Shown here: positions 21,265-29,580 of the stretch, in pieces
How positions within the stretch are numbered: position 1 is the stretch's first letter
How the letters are laid out: every line of letters begins with the position of its first letter
Assembly (NCBI GenBank): GCA_039105265.1
Contig: JAPFFF010000002.1
Coordinates: 930,001-994,000, forward strand
Reading direction: 5' to 3'
DNA length: 64,000 nt
Origin: Tritrichomonas musculus
Taxonomy: Eukaryota; Parabasalia; Tritrichomonadida; Tritrichomonadidae
The notes under the pieces: model-generated
Databases searched by the model: none
What the model was told of the DNA's origin: nothing
What the model saw: the letters and a program-made list of their open reading frames with translations, nothing else
Made by a program: the position numbers and the translations under genes

Positions 21265-21299
<35 letters not shown>

Positions 21300-21372
21300 C
21301 AATATTATTTAATCATTTGATAGTTTTGTTCCAAAATGCATTTTACATTCTGCGAAGCACGAATAATTGATT
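21011..21372. other. Non-coding spacer with a 29-base A-tract
   Basis: Between the palindrome and the Myb gene. It starts with TAGGGGGTCCAACG (21009), similar to the TAGGGGG words at about 4772 and 6800, and includes an uninterrupted run of 29 A at 21269-21297. No gene is seen. The A-tract lies downstream of a minus-strand gene and so is not its poly(A) tail. Confidence 0.45.
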
Positions 21373-21990
21373 TTAAAATTGTATTGAATCAAAATCATCG
21401 GGTTCTAAAACATAATTGGTGATTGCATCTTCATGAGAATCAATCATCTCAATGTCATTATTCATGTTTCTATACGGATTTAATAAATTCATTGGCATTT
21501 TTTTTGGTATTTTTGAATCAAATTCCTCTTTCTTCATTGATTCAAATATTTTCATAAATATTTTCATTGCTTCTTTTAGCTTTGAAGCAAATTTTATTTT
21601 TGCTGCTTTTTTAATTATTTTTTTAGGATTTTCCTCCATGTTTAATATATTTATAAGTTTCTCTTTATTTCTAATGTCATCCAGAATTGAGTTTAACTTG
21701 TGATCTTCTTTATTATTTTTCTTTTTTCTATTGTTTTGACCTGAATTGTTATTCTGACTTTCAATATTATTTTGACTTTTCTCTTTTTCAATTTCTAGTA
21801 ATTGAAACAAAAAATCATCACTTTCAATTATTGATTGTTTATAACGTAATATTTCTGAATAATTTTTATCAAATTTCATAGGGTCCAGTAAATAATCAAT
21901 AATTTTATCTATATCGTTTTCATTATTAATATCAAATTCAAATGGTATTTTAAATTTTTTTCCTATTTGATCATTTTTAATTCCGAGCAA
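21373..21990 (-). CDS. C-terminal part of the Myb-domain gene
   Basis: Open frame of 205 residues from its first ATG. It is highly charged and Lys/Asn-rich (for example QNNRKKKNNKEDHKL) and ends with an acidic tail. The frame is already open upstream of that ATG, through sequence continuous with the preceding ORF. The change of frame lies in a run of 11 A (sense strand) near 22028-22038, where one base less would give one continuous frame reading KKKIDKISILQW. I therefore treat it as the 3' part of one gene spanning 21373-24416. It has no recognisable domain of its own; the charged sequence suggests a nuclear, flexible tail. Confidence 0.6.
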   Translation of the reverse strand: MLGIKNDQIGKKFKIPFEFDINNENDIDKIIDYLLDPMKFDKNYSEILRYKQSIIESDDFLFQLLEIEKEKSQNNIESQNNNSGQNNRKKKNNKEDHKLNSILDDIRNKEKLINILNMEENPKKIIKKAAKIKFASKLKEAMKIFMKIFESMKKEEFDSKIPKKMPMNLLNPYRNMNNDIEMIDSHEDAITNYVLEPDDFDSIQF

Positions 21991-22030
21991 AAACGATAGT
22001 AGTTTTAAACACCATTGTAAAATGCTAATT

Positions 22031-23914
22031 TTATCGATTTTTTTTTTTGAATTTTAAATCATCGCAATAATATTGAAAAACTGACTTCTCATGATCAATG
22101 GGAAGTACACTAAGAGAATATTGAATATTGCGATATCTATGATAAGCAAGAGTTCCTGTTAATAAATTAGGTATTTTTACTTTCATATAACTCTGAGAAT
22201 TCATAATTTTATTTGAATAATTGTTTATCATTATTTCGCATTCATGTAAATCAATATCTTTGACTTCATTATCAAGCATTAAATTGTAAACTGTTTCTGT
22301 TAATTTTGTGCCATCAAAAGCAAGATCTTCTAAATTATTTATTTCACAAGTTAAAACAATTCCACTCTCATTTACACGCTTATTAATTAAAATTGGAATA
22401 TCCAAATCTTTACAAAATTGTCTAATTAATATTGTTTCACATATCACTCTAATTGAATTGTCGTAACTGTTATCATAAAAACACAATAATCTCATATTTC
22501 CGAAAAATAGCTCAAGGTCGTGAGTACCAATTCTTTGTAAAGCTAAGTCTTCTGGAAAGAATCTGATTGCAATAGCCAATCCAACGATAGTATTCATTAT
22601 TCGCATCAAAAATATCTCATCTGCGAAAAGAACTCCTAAACATTTTGATGTATAACGTTGTTTAAACATTGAATTTTTATCAACATTTCTAATTATTTCT
22701 AAATGCTTTTTGAAAATATTGAATGCATAATTTAAAAAGTTTAGCTTAGTTGTCTTCGAAAGTAAATTTGAACGTATTGCCTCAATTAAATAGAGGAATG
22801 GTAAAATATAATATGCAGATTCGTAACGGCCATTCATCATTAGGTTGACAAATGAACGCCATGAAAACATAGAAAGTGGGTAGGCATCTTTCATGGCTCC
22901 CGATGATGACTTATCTGTAAATTCTGCATTCAACTCAGCACACGAAGCAAACAAACTTGTATTCACGCACTTCAAACTATCCGGGTCTATCAATAAAAGG
23001 TGTTCAATGAGACGAGATCTAGCACTTTTTAGCAGATGCAGAATATCTGAGATAGGAATTGCGATTTCATTCCTCAACGAAAACACAATCATTTCAAAAG
23101 ATTCATTAATCAAAGGCTCAACTTTTTCAGTGAAAAAATTACGATGCTTAAAATCGAAAGATATGTCTCCGTCAGTTGAACAAAATTTAACAATAAAATT
23201 CAAATCTTTTAATAAATTTGTCAATTCTTTGAAACGATCAACAACAGACTGTGGAGAAGATCCATTAGTTGTTGGCATTGTATTAACAACACACGGAGGA
23301 AAATGCTTGAATAACGGTAAAATCTCAAATACATAAATTGCTTTTGAGGATGATTTTAATGATGCTTCATCTCCTCCCAAATTTATATAGATTGGAGCTA
23401 CTGCTTTGCCTGATTCAAATTTGATAAATTTTTCATAAACTTTTGATAATAAAATTTGAATGTATACAGAATTTTGAATTAATTTATTCAAATATATTTT
23501 TGGCGCTTGCAAATATGCATACACAGAACTCATTGAAAGAAGAGGTAAAAAAGACAATAGCTTTTGGTATGTTTTCTTACTTAACATTAAAATAATGGAG
23601 CAGAATTTATAATATTCTTCTGTAGATTGCTTTTTCATGATTTTATTAATCATCATTTTTAATATAGGATAATCATTCAATACTTCTAAAGATATTAAAT
23701 TTTGACTTTTAATTTCATGTAATTTATTTAATTCAATGCTTATTTCTTCTCTCAATTGATTTTTAAATTTTGTTAACCTTGCAATTTCAGTTTTTAAATC
23801 AGTTGCATTGCTGTTTAAATTGTTTTCAATTTGATTCCGTGCATTTTCTAAAATCTCATTTCTTGTAGTTTTTTTAAAAACTGGACCTCTAAAAAAAAAA
23901 AGGATCATTCGCAA
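22031..23914 (-). CDS. Central part of the Myb-domain gene, transposase-like
   Basis: Open frame of 627 residues continuing the Myb ORF. The first 70 residues form a coiled coil (ENARNQIENNLNSNATDL to LNKLHEIKSQ). The large body is helical with an INLGGDEASLKSS segment near residue 165 and RIGTHDLELFFGNMRLLC near residue 470. The latter resembles the LExFFGxxR signature near the C-terminus of P-element/THAP9-like and some other transposases. This hints at a domesticated or still mobile transposase, but acidic catalytic residues cannot be assigned with confidence. The frame overlaps the Myb ORF by 26 bases at a run of 11 T (sense), where one base less would fuse both. No terminal repeats were found around the gene. 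Confidence 0.6.
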   Translation of the reverse strand: MRMILFFFRGPVFKKTTRNEILENARNQIENNLNSNATDLKTEIARLTKFKNQLREEISIELNKLHEIKSQNLISLEVLNDYPILKMMINKIMKKQSTEEYYKFCSIILMLSKKTYQKLLSFLPLLSMSSVYAYLQAPKIYLNKLIQNSVYIQILLSKVYEKFIKFESGKAVAPIYINLGGDEASLKSSSKAIYVFEILPLFKHFPPCVVNTMPTTNGSSPQSVVDRFKELTNLLKDLNFIVKFCSTDGDISFDFKHRNFFTEKVEPLINESFEMIVFSLRNEIAIPISDILHLLKSARSRLIEHLLLIDPDSLKCVNTSLFASCAELNAEFTDKSSSGAMKDAYPLSMFSWRSFVNLMMNGRYESAYYILPFLYLIEAIRSNLLSKTTKLNFLNYAFNIFKKHLEIIRNVDKNSMFKQRYTSKCLGVLFADEIFLMRIMNTIVGLAIAIRFFPEDLALQRIGTHDLELFFGNMRLLCFYDNSYDNSIRVICETILIRQFCKDLDIPILINKRVNESGIVLTCEINNLEDLAFDGTKLTETVYNLMLDNEVKDIDLHECEIMINNYSNKIMNSQSYMKVKIPNLLTGTLAYHRYRNIQYSLSVLPIDHEKSVFQYYCDDLKFKKKNR

Positions 23915-24416
23915 TATATTCTATATTCATTAGTTCATAATCGTTTAATACAGAAAATGATCTACAAAATTGTAATAAAACTGTTGATTCTGAAAATTTG
24001 ACTATATCTAAGAAAATGCTTTTATTTACTTCATTTAATGAAAAAAAATCTGACAATAATATTGAAAAGTCTGCGCAAATTGAAGGGAATTTTTTAGAAA
24101 ACTGAATCATTGTATTGAAAATTGTTTTTAATTCAAACTTTGATAATTGATTAATCTTATCATGATTGGTAATTTTCTTTTGCAAAATAATTTTGATCTG
24201 CTCTTCATCACTTATATTGATTTCATTATTGGATTCATTTTCTTCTGAAAGAATAAACTCGAGATTGACTTTTTTTAAAATTGCATAATGCTTTCGTAAG
24301 CTTTCAGGTGAACGATTAATTACTGTACTGATCTTCGTCCATTTTGTACCATATTCATTTAATGCATCTAAAAAGTCTTTATTTTCTTTTTGAGTCCAAT
24401 CTTTGCACTTATTCAT
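23889..24416 (-). CDS. Myb/SANT DNA-binding N-terminal part
   Basis: Start chosen at ATG 24416 (MNKCKDWTQKENKDF); the frame is open a little further upstream only through a TTG. Residues about 6-50 form one Myb/SANT repeat with its spaced Trp residues (DWTQKEN and KWTKISTVINRSPESLRKHY), a DNA-binding helix-turn-helix fold common in trichomonads. The remainder is helical. The ORF ends in PFFF at an 11-base T run (sense), overlapping the next ORF, so it is probably the N-terminus of a gene of roughly 1,000 codons. It could recruit the protein to DNA, either as a transcription factor or as the DNA-binding end of a transposase. Confidence 0.7.
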   Translation of the reverse strand: MNKCKDWTQKENKDFLDALNEYGTKWTKISTVINRSPESLRKHYAILKKVNLEFILSEENESNNEINISDEEQIKIILQKKITNHDKINQLSKFELKTIFNTMIQFSKKFPSICADFSILLSDFFSLNEVNKSIFLDIVKFSESTVLLQFCRSFSVLNDYELMNIEYIANDPFFF

Positions 24417-24434
24417 TAAAAATAATTCAAACAA

Positions 24435-25240
24435 AGCTTTTAAAAAAAAAATTATTGTAAAAATTGGTCACCAAAAATAAATTGATATAATATATTTAAA
24501 TATTAAAATTAACTAACTATATCTATTTTAATTATATAAAAAAATCTGCTTTTTTAAATAATTTAATTCAGAAAAGGTTGTAAAATAACTCAAACAAACG
24601 TATAGAAAAATTAACTTTGCACACAATATTAAACTATCAATTTATAAAAGAAAATTATCTTTTATAGATATATTAAAATAAAAAATGTATTTAAAGATAA
24701 AAAATGAGTTTTCAATATTTTATATTGTTATTTGAATTTTTCATAACTATCTTTTTGCGAAAAAATAAATTTATTGCTTTTTCAACATAAAATTGATTTA
24801 AAATAAATGCAATATTTTAAAAAAGTAAATAATTAGTAGTGTATATGAGATAAGCAGTGGGGGGTTAATAATTGTTCACGTCACATTACACAGTTATTAT
24901 ATATATAACGATTTCACCAATCCACAACTCACTGCTTTTTAGAATCTATGATATCAATTTATATACACCACCGTATCCACACATTAATTTTTAATTCATA
25001 AATTTTGTTATATGTGATAATATTATTACAAATTTTTTTTTAACATTTTAATTTTTTTCCTCAAACCTCAAAAAAGGACTTTGTCCACTGATTCATCACC
25101 ACTTCATAAATTTCTTTCATAAATTTCATCCTCAAATCTCAAAAGTCAAAAATTGAAATCATAAATTTTATACGTAAATGATTAAATTTACGTTATCTGG
25201 AATGTCTGATAAATTGAATACTCACATAAATCGAAAAAAT
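24435..25240. other. AT-rich intergenic stretch
   Basis: No ORF is supported. At 24856-24938 the words AAGCAGTG and CACTGCTTT face each other about 65 bases apart, possibly the ends of a very short foldback sequence. It otherwise looks like simple AT-rich spacer. Confidence 0.35.
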
Positions 25241-25560
25241 TTTACAAATTCGTTATTTCCGAAATGTCTGATAATTTGAATGTTTCTCAATTTACAAATT
25301 CGTTATTTCCGAAATGTCTGATAATTTGAATTAAATGTCTGATAATTTGAATTAAATGTCTGATAATTTGAATTAAATGTCTGATAATTTGAATACTCAC
25401 ATAAATCGAAAAAAATTTTATAAAATACGTTATTTCCGAAATGTCTGATAATTTGAATACTCACACAAATCGAAAAAATTTTTTAAAATACGTTATTTCC
25501 GAAATGTCTGATAATTTGAATACTCACACAAATCGAAAAAAATTTTTATAAATAAACGTT
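25241..25560. repeat. Tandem repeats with the ATGTCTGATAATTTGAAT word
   Basis: A nested array. A 21-bp unit (AAATGTCTGATAATTTGAAT plus T) is repeated about four times at 25310-25395. It is embedded in a longer unit of about 62-65 bp that adds ACTCACATAAATCGAAAAAA and CGTTATTTCCG and recurs at least four times. AAATGTCTGATAAATTGAAT-like degenerate copies begin at about 25200. No coding content. Confidence 0.85.
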
Positions 25561-25692
25561 CACCACAAATTATAAAATTATTTTATCATTTATTTTTATA
25601 TCACATGTCTCAAAAAAATAAATCTCAAAAGTCAAATATTGAAAACATAAATTTTATACATAAATGATTAAATTTATTTTAATATAAAGAAT

Positions 25693-25899
25693 ATGTCAAA
25701 ATTAAATAGAAATAATTTTAAAGGTTTGAAACTTGATAAACTTAATAAATATATTGAATTAATTAATGAAAAACTTAACGTTACTCTTCATGAGTCGCCT
25801 TCATGGCAAGGTTCAGTTGCAAATTTAAGGAATTTTTTAAATGAAAATAGTAGTATATATAAATGGCGTGATTTTTTAACGTCCCTTCGGGTCCGTTAA
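25693..25899 (+). CDS. Small hypothetical ORF, 68 aa
   Basis: ATG-initiated ORF preceded by an AT-rich stretch without a clear TCAYTT initiator. The protein is basic and helical (LNKYIELINEKLNVTLHE), then SPSWQGSVANLRNFLNEN. No family is recognised. Its stop codon falls inside the perfect hairpin at 25874-25901, which may mean that the transcript end and the hairpin are linked. It might also be a chance ORF; the amino-acid mix is plausible for a real small protein. Confidence 0.35.
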   Translation: MSKLNRNNFKGLKLDKLNKYIELINEKLNVTLHESPSWQGSVANLRNFLNENSSIYKWRDFLTSLRVR

Positions 25900-25901
25900 A
25901 A
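25874..25901. terminator. Perfect short hairpin TTTTAACG...CGTTAAAA
   Basis: An 8-bp perfect inverted repeat TTTTAACG / CGTTAAAA encloses a GC-rich loop TCCCTTCGGGTC, which can itself form CCC-TTC-GGG pairing. It stands out strongly in this AT-rich region and overlaps the end of the ORF at 25693. It could be a transcript-end hairpin or the edge of element B, whose repeats begin right after it. The function is not established. Confidence 0.45.
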
Positions 25902-25919
25902 CATCCCTCCATTTATCGG

Positions 25920-26720
25920 CCGGAAACGACTTTTTGAATAGATATAAGGTCATCGAACTTTTTGAGAGCTTGTTTGTCCGGCCAGATAATTCAATAGGTA
26001 TTTGTCCGGCCAAGAGAATGAGAGGTAATTTAGCTATTTAAGAAATTGAATAGATATCTGTCCTTTGAACTTTTTGAGAGCTTACTTGTCTGGCCAGATA
26101 ATTGAATAGATATTTGTCCAGCCAGATAATTGAATAGGTATCTGTCCGACCAAGAAATTGAGAGCTTACTTGTCCGACCAAGAAATTGAGAGCCTATCTG
26201 GACGACCAAGAGATTGAGAGCTTACTTGTCCGACCAAGAAATTGAGAGCCTATCTGTCCGACCAAGAAATTGAGAAGGTATCTGTCCGACCAAGAATTTG
26301 AATAGGTATCTTGGCCGACCAAGAAATTGAGAGCCTATCTGGCCGACCAGATAATTGAATAGGTATATGGCCCTACTAAGAAATCGAGCCTATGCTCTAT
26401 ATGAGCTTTATACTAGGCTGAAATCTATAGCAGTCGACTTTTTGAGAGTCTATCTGGTCGCCTATGAACTTTTTGAGAGGCTATCTGGTCGCCTATGAAC
26501 TTTTTGAGAGGCTATCTGGTCGCCTATGAACTTTTTGAGAGGCTATCTGGTCGCCTATGAACTTTTTGAGAGGCTATCTGGCCGCTTATGAACTTTTTGA
26601 GAGGCTATCTGGTCATTGTTCATTTTAGCATTAGATACTCAGCTATAAAGCAAAAATCTATATCTGGTCGCCTATGAACTTTTTGAGAGGTTATCTGGTC
26701 GCCTATGAACTTTTTGAGTC
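25920..26720. repeat. Tandem repeat arrays with CTTTTTGAG / CCAAGAAATTGAGA words
   Basis: Two merged arrays. At 25920-26360 an imperfect unit of about 28 bp contains GTCCGACCAAGAAATTGAGA and ends in variants of AGCCTATC. At 26440-26720 a 31-bp unit (CTATCTGGTCGCC, then TATGAACTTTTTGAGAGG) is repeated at least six times, broken once by unique sequence at about 26610-26660. The words ACTTTTTGAG and TGAGAG reappear in the upstream boxes of element B genes. The arrays lie downstream of the small minus-strand gene at 26823. Confidence 0.85.
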
Positions 26721-26822
26721 GACTCTATCAAACAATTCATAGCCTTCTCTTAAAGCTGTCAAATAGATTAAAAGACTAAAAAGAAAAAAAATAAAAAAAA
26801 GAATTAAAAAAAGAAATGTTTA

Positions 26823-27071
26823 TTAAGGAAATTGATGATTCTTTGCTTCAAGCTCTAATATAGAGAAGAATCTCTTTTGAGCTAATTCGAAGGAATCTAA
26901 ATAAAGCTCTTTTTGTTCCCAATTTTCTCGTATGAGCTCGTTGACCATGTCGAGTGATTGCTTAGCATAAATCTTTGCAGAACGTAATGCTTCTTGCGGT
27001 GTGAAGATTCCTCTACGAACAAGGCTTTTAGCATTTGGATACCAATCCATGTATGGTGCTTGAGTGTTCAT
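26823..27071 (-). CDS. Small helical protein, 82 aa (class 2 promoter)
   Basis: Begins MNTQAPYMDWYPNAKS; predicted all-helical with a charged second half (NELIRENWEQKELYLDSF). No family is recognised. The start is well supported: TCATCACTTCATTTATTTAA directly precedes the ATG, and 60-80 bases upstream lie the class 2 boxes (CTCAAAAAGTCG and GTAAGAATTTCTGCC, complement at 27135-27149). Six other small genes of the element share this arrangement, so they are probably co-regulated. Confidence 0.7.
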   Translation of the reverse strand: MNTQAPYMDWYPNAKSLVRRGIFTPQEALRSAKIYAKQSLDMVNELIRENWEQKELYLDSFELAQKRFFSILELEAKNHQFP

Positions 27072-27470
27072 TTTAAATAAATGAAGTGATGAGCTGAAGA
27101 AGCCGTTAACCTTGCCTTATCGACTTTTTGAGGGGGCAGAAATTCTTACTTTTTTGACAACTTACCGACCAAGAAATTGAGAAGGTAATTGTCCGACCAA
27201 GAAATTGAGAAGGTATTTGCCCGACCAAGAAATTGAGAGTCAATCTGGTCATTGAGCTTTTTGAATAGGTAATTGTCCGAGCAAGAATTGGAGAGTCAAT
27301 CTGGTCATTGAACTTTTTGAGAAGGTATCTGTCCGACCAAGAAATTGAGAGTCAATCTGGTCATTGAGCTTTTTGAATAGGTAATTGTCCGACCAAGAAA
27401 TTGAATAGGTAATTGTCCGGCCAAGAAATTGAGAGTCAATATGGTCTTTGAGCTTATTGAGAAGCCGCCT
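27072..27470. promoter_or_regulatory. Class 2 promoter region plus GTCCGACCAAGAAATTGAG repeats
   Basis: Read on the minus strand, GTAAGAATTTCTGCC (27135-27149), CTCAAAAAGTCG, a variable stretch, then TCATCACTTCATTT just before the ATG at 27071. The part from about 27165 to 27465 is a tandem array with a period of about 28-70 bp made of (G/C)CGACCAAGAAATTGAGA and GTCAATCTGGTCATTGA words, like the array at 25.9-26.4 kb. An ORF across it is repeat-derived and not listed. Confidence 0.7.
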
Positions 27471-27504
27471 ATTCCTCTTTGACAAAGACGCAGAGATTTG
27501 AATG

Positions 27505-27720
27505 CATTTGAGACCTTCCTCTGAATGTGATAAGCGAAATTCTGAGCTTCCTCTCAAACTGATAATCGAAATTCTGAGCTTCCTCTCAAACTGATAATCG
27601 AAGTTCTGAGCTTCCTCTCAAACTGATAATCGAAGTTCTGAGCTTCCTCTCAAACTGATAATCGAAGTTCTGAGCTTCCTCTCAAATTGATAATCGAAAT
27701 TCTGAGCCTCTTCTGAATGT
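27505..27720. repeat. 32-bp tandem repeats (TGATAATCGAAGTTCTGAG)
   Basis: About six copies of a 32-bp unit: CCTCTCAAACTGATAATCGA followed by AGTTCTGAGCTT. The copies are nearly identical, with small variants at the ends (GAATGTGATAAGCGAAATTC). Non-coding. Confidence 0.88.
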
Positions 27721-27805
27721 GTTAAGCCTTTTTCTATAGGCATTCTCAAAAAATTAAAAGACTAAAAGAAAAAAATTAAAAAGAAGTATTTAAAATATTA
27801 AATGT

Positions 27806-28069
27806 TTATTCATGCTGTATTAAATATTGATTCATCTCACGAATATCATCGTTGAGATTCTGTATGTATATTAAATTTTCATCGTAGCGCTGTACAAGAT
27901 TGAATAGTTCGTAGCTTTGTTCGTCTGTAGGATTTTGAATCGCTGTATAGATGTTAATTTGATTTTCGTATGCGTCGTTATCTGCGAGTATAGCGTTTCG
28001 TAAATCGATGTAAGATGCGTATGTTTTATCGAATCCATCAACTGCGGCTTCTGTTCTCCAGGTTGACAT
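27806..28069 (-). CDS. Small helical protein, 87 aa (class 2 promoter)
   Basis: Start chosen at ATG 28069 (MSTWRTEAAVDGFDKTYASY), because TCATCACTTCATTTCGATTT lies just upstream as in the sister genes; an in-frame upstream codon at 28129 would place the start inside the promoter. The protein is acidic and helical with a probable coiled-coil hairpin (NLVQRYDENLIYIQNLNDDI). No family is recognised. It belongs to the set of small helical proteins with class 2 upstream boxes (GTAAGAATTTCTGCC complement at 28140-28154). Confidence 0.7.
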   Translation of the reverse strand: MSTWRTEAAVDGFDKTYASYIDLRNAILADNDAYENQINIYTAIQNPTDEQSYELFNLVQRYDENLIYIQNLNDDIREMNQYLIQHE

Positions 28070-28165
28070 CGTGTTTGAAATCGAAATGAAGTGATGAGCT
28101 GAAGAAGCCGTTAACCTTGCCTTATCCACTTTTTGAGGGGGCAGAAATTCTTACTTTTTTGGTAT
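28070..28165 (-). promoter_or_regulatory. Class 2 promoter of the 87-aa gene
   Basis: Minus-strand order: GTAAGAATTTCTGCC (28140-28154), CCTCAAAAAGTGG, GATAAGGCAAGGTTAACGGC, CTCATCACTTCATTT, ATG at 28069. The middle part is shared almost base for base with the promoter at 27079-27150, which indicates duplication of the whole cassette or strong selection. Confidence 0.7.
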
Positions 28166-28199
28166 TTCCCGGGGAGCTTTTTGAGGCTCAATCTGGCCG

Positions 28200-28520
28200 T
28201 TGAACTTTTTTGAGACACCTCTCTGAATCTCAGTTTTTGATAGAGCTCATTGAATTCGGCTTTTTGATAAGGCTCATTGAATCTGGCTTTTTGATAAGGC
28301 TCATTGAATCTGGCTTTTTGATAAGGCTCATTGAATCTGGCTTTTTGATAAGGCTCATTGAATCTCAGTTTTTGATAGAGCCTATTGAATCTGGCTTTTT
28401 GATAGAGCTTATTGAATTCGGCTTTTTGAGACATCTCTCTGAATCTGGCTTTTTGATAGAGCTTATTGAATTCGGCTTTTTGAGACATCTCTCTGAATCT
28501 GGCTTTTTGATAGAGCTCAT
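28200..28520. repeat. 27-bp tandem repeats (TTGAATCTGGCTTTTTGATA)
   Basis: About eleven copies of a 27-bp unit, CTCATTGAATCTGGC then TTTTTGATAAGG, with variants (TCAG for TGGC, AGAG for AAGG). Because 27 is a multiple of three, both strands stay open across it, giving repetitive ORFs (QKARFNEPY-type on the minus strand). I regard these as a by-product of the repeat, since they lack a promoter of the kind used by neighbouring genes. Confidence 0.85.
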
Positions 28521-28600
28521 TGAATTATATACTCAAATAGATTAAAAGACTAAAAAGAAAAAAATAAATAAAAAAAAAGATTAAAAAAAAGAAATGTTTA

Positions 28601-28867
28601 TTAATTACCTTTTTGTTCTTGTTCTTTGATGTATTCTTTAGCTGCATCAATAGAAACGTCGTCATTCTTATAGAACCAGACATTGAGATAGTAATTAGAC
28701 CTTTTGTCGTCTCTTGATAATGGTCTGTTGGTTCGTAAAGAAACATAGTAAGCGAGGTCTAAAAAGTCTTTGAATTCGATACCGTCTGGGAAGAGATTTC
28801 TAAGTTCTTTATTGCATTCAGATTCGTATTTCATAACAAGGCTTCCTGGGAACTTTGTTCTAGACAT
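28601..28867 (-). CDS. Small protein, 88 aa (class 2 promoter)
   Basis: Begins MSRTKFPGSLVMKYESECNK and ends in a charged helix (AKEYIKEQEQKGN). No family is recognised. The start is supported by TCATCACTTCATTTTTATTT directly upstream. Further upstream come GTGCCCTGTCAGGACAT, CTCAAAAAGTGG and GTAAGAATTTCTGCC (complement at 28933-28947), the most complete form of the class 2 cassette, nearly the same as before the plus-strand genes at 42213 and 43401. Confidence 0.7.
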   Translation of the reverse strand: MSRTKFPGSLVMKYESECNKELRNLFPDGIEFKDFLDLAYYVSLRTNRPLSRDDKRSNYYLNVWFYKNDDVSIDAAKEYIKEQEQKGN

Positions 28868-28960
28868 TCGAAAATAAAAATGAAGTGATGAAGTGGTGAT
28901 ATGTCCTGACAGGGCACGTCCACTTTTTGAGGGGCAGAAATTCTTACTTTTTTGACAATG
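28868..28960 (-). promoter_or_regulatory. Class 2 promoter of the 88-aa gene
   Basis: Minus-strand order: GTAAGAATTTCTGCC (28933-28947), CTCAAAAAGTGG, CGTGCCCTGTCAGGACATAT, CACCACTTCATCACTTCATT, ATG at 28867. The TCACTTCA and TCATTT words fit the trichomonad initiator. Confidence 0.72.
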
Positions 28961-29039
28961 CTACCGGCGAGCTTTTTGAGAAGGCAGATGAACTTTTTCT
29001 GAGGGGGAGAAATTCTTACTTTTTTGATGCCTAATCATA

Positions 29040-29345
29040 AGCCGGCTGCGAGCTTTTTGAAGGAGCTTATTGAATCTCAGTTTTTGATAGAGCCTATTGA
29101 ATCTCAGTTTTTGATAGAGCTTATTGAATCTCAGTTTTTGATAGAGCTTATTGAATTCGTCTTTTTGATAGAGCTTATTGAATTCGGCTTTTTGAGTCAG
29201 CTTATTGAATTCGTCTTTTTGAAGGAGCTTATTGAATCTCAGTTTTTTGATAGAGCTTATTGAATTCGGCTTTTTGAAGGAGCCTATTGAATTCGGCTTT
29301 TTGAAGGAGCCTATTGAATTCGGCTTTTTGAAGGAGCCTATTGAA
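29040..29345. repeat. 27-bp tandem repeats (second array)
   Basis: About ten copies of a 27-bp unit GAGCTTATTGAATCTCAG then TTTTTGATA, sharing the core of the array at 28200-28520, with variants GAATTCG(G/T)CTTTTTGA. Both strands are open by virtue of the 27-bp period. It lies upstream of the plus-strand gene at 29581, after which the repeats cease. Confidence 0.85.
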
Positions 29346-29580
29346 TTCGCTGAGGCAAAAATTTTTATCTGAGTTGAGGCAAAAATTCTTACTTTTTCTA
29401 TGCACATTAGCTGAGGCAAAAATTTTTATCTGAGTTGAGGCAAAATTCTTACTTTTTTGACAGCTACCGGAAAAAGCCGGAGCTTTGCCTCAGTCTTTCT
29501 TCACAAAAAGTGAGCGTCCTCTCAAATTATCTTATCGAAGCACATCACCGAGAGTTGACTTCATTTTTCATTTTGCTCGA
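29346..29580 (+). promoter_or_regulatory. Upstream region of the 527-aa gene with box-like words
   Basis: Several degenerate class 2 boxes in reverse orientation (GAGGCAAAAATTCTTAC at about 29376 and GAGGCAAAATTCTTAC at about 29437) precede ACATCACCGAGAG and TTGACTTCATTTTTCATTTT, which ends 6 bases before the ATG. The last part is a good initiator context. Confidence 0.55.

Noticed and set aside
21269-21297. A29 tract as the poly(A) tail of a retrotransposed copy
   Set aside because: No reverse-transcribed gene ends here on the plus strand, no target duplication was seen, and the neighbouring gene is on the opposite strand.
24856-24938. Short element with facing AAGCAGTG ends
   Set aside because: Only 8 bases match and no target duplication is visible; too weak to call.
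27249-27557. 102-aa minus-strand ORF
   Set aside because: It lies wholly in tandem repeats and its translation repeats DSQFLGRT; no initiator sequence at its start.
28111-28520. Repetitive ORFs on both strands (QKARFNEPY-type and IESGFLIRL-type)
   Set aside because: They arise from 27-bp tandem repeats whose period is a multiple of three; neither has the initiator or class 1/2 boxes used by neighbouring genes.
25902-29345. CRISPR array
   Set aside because: Repeats are contiguous tandem units without unique spacers, and the genome is eukaryotic.
28961-29419. Repetitive ORFs across the second 27-bp array
   Set aside because: Same by-product of repeat length; no promoter and no non-repeat domain.
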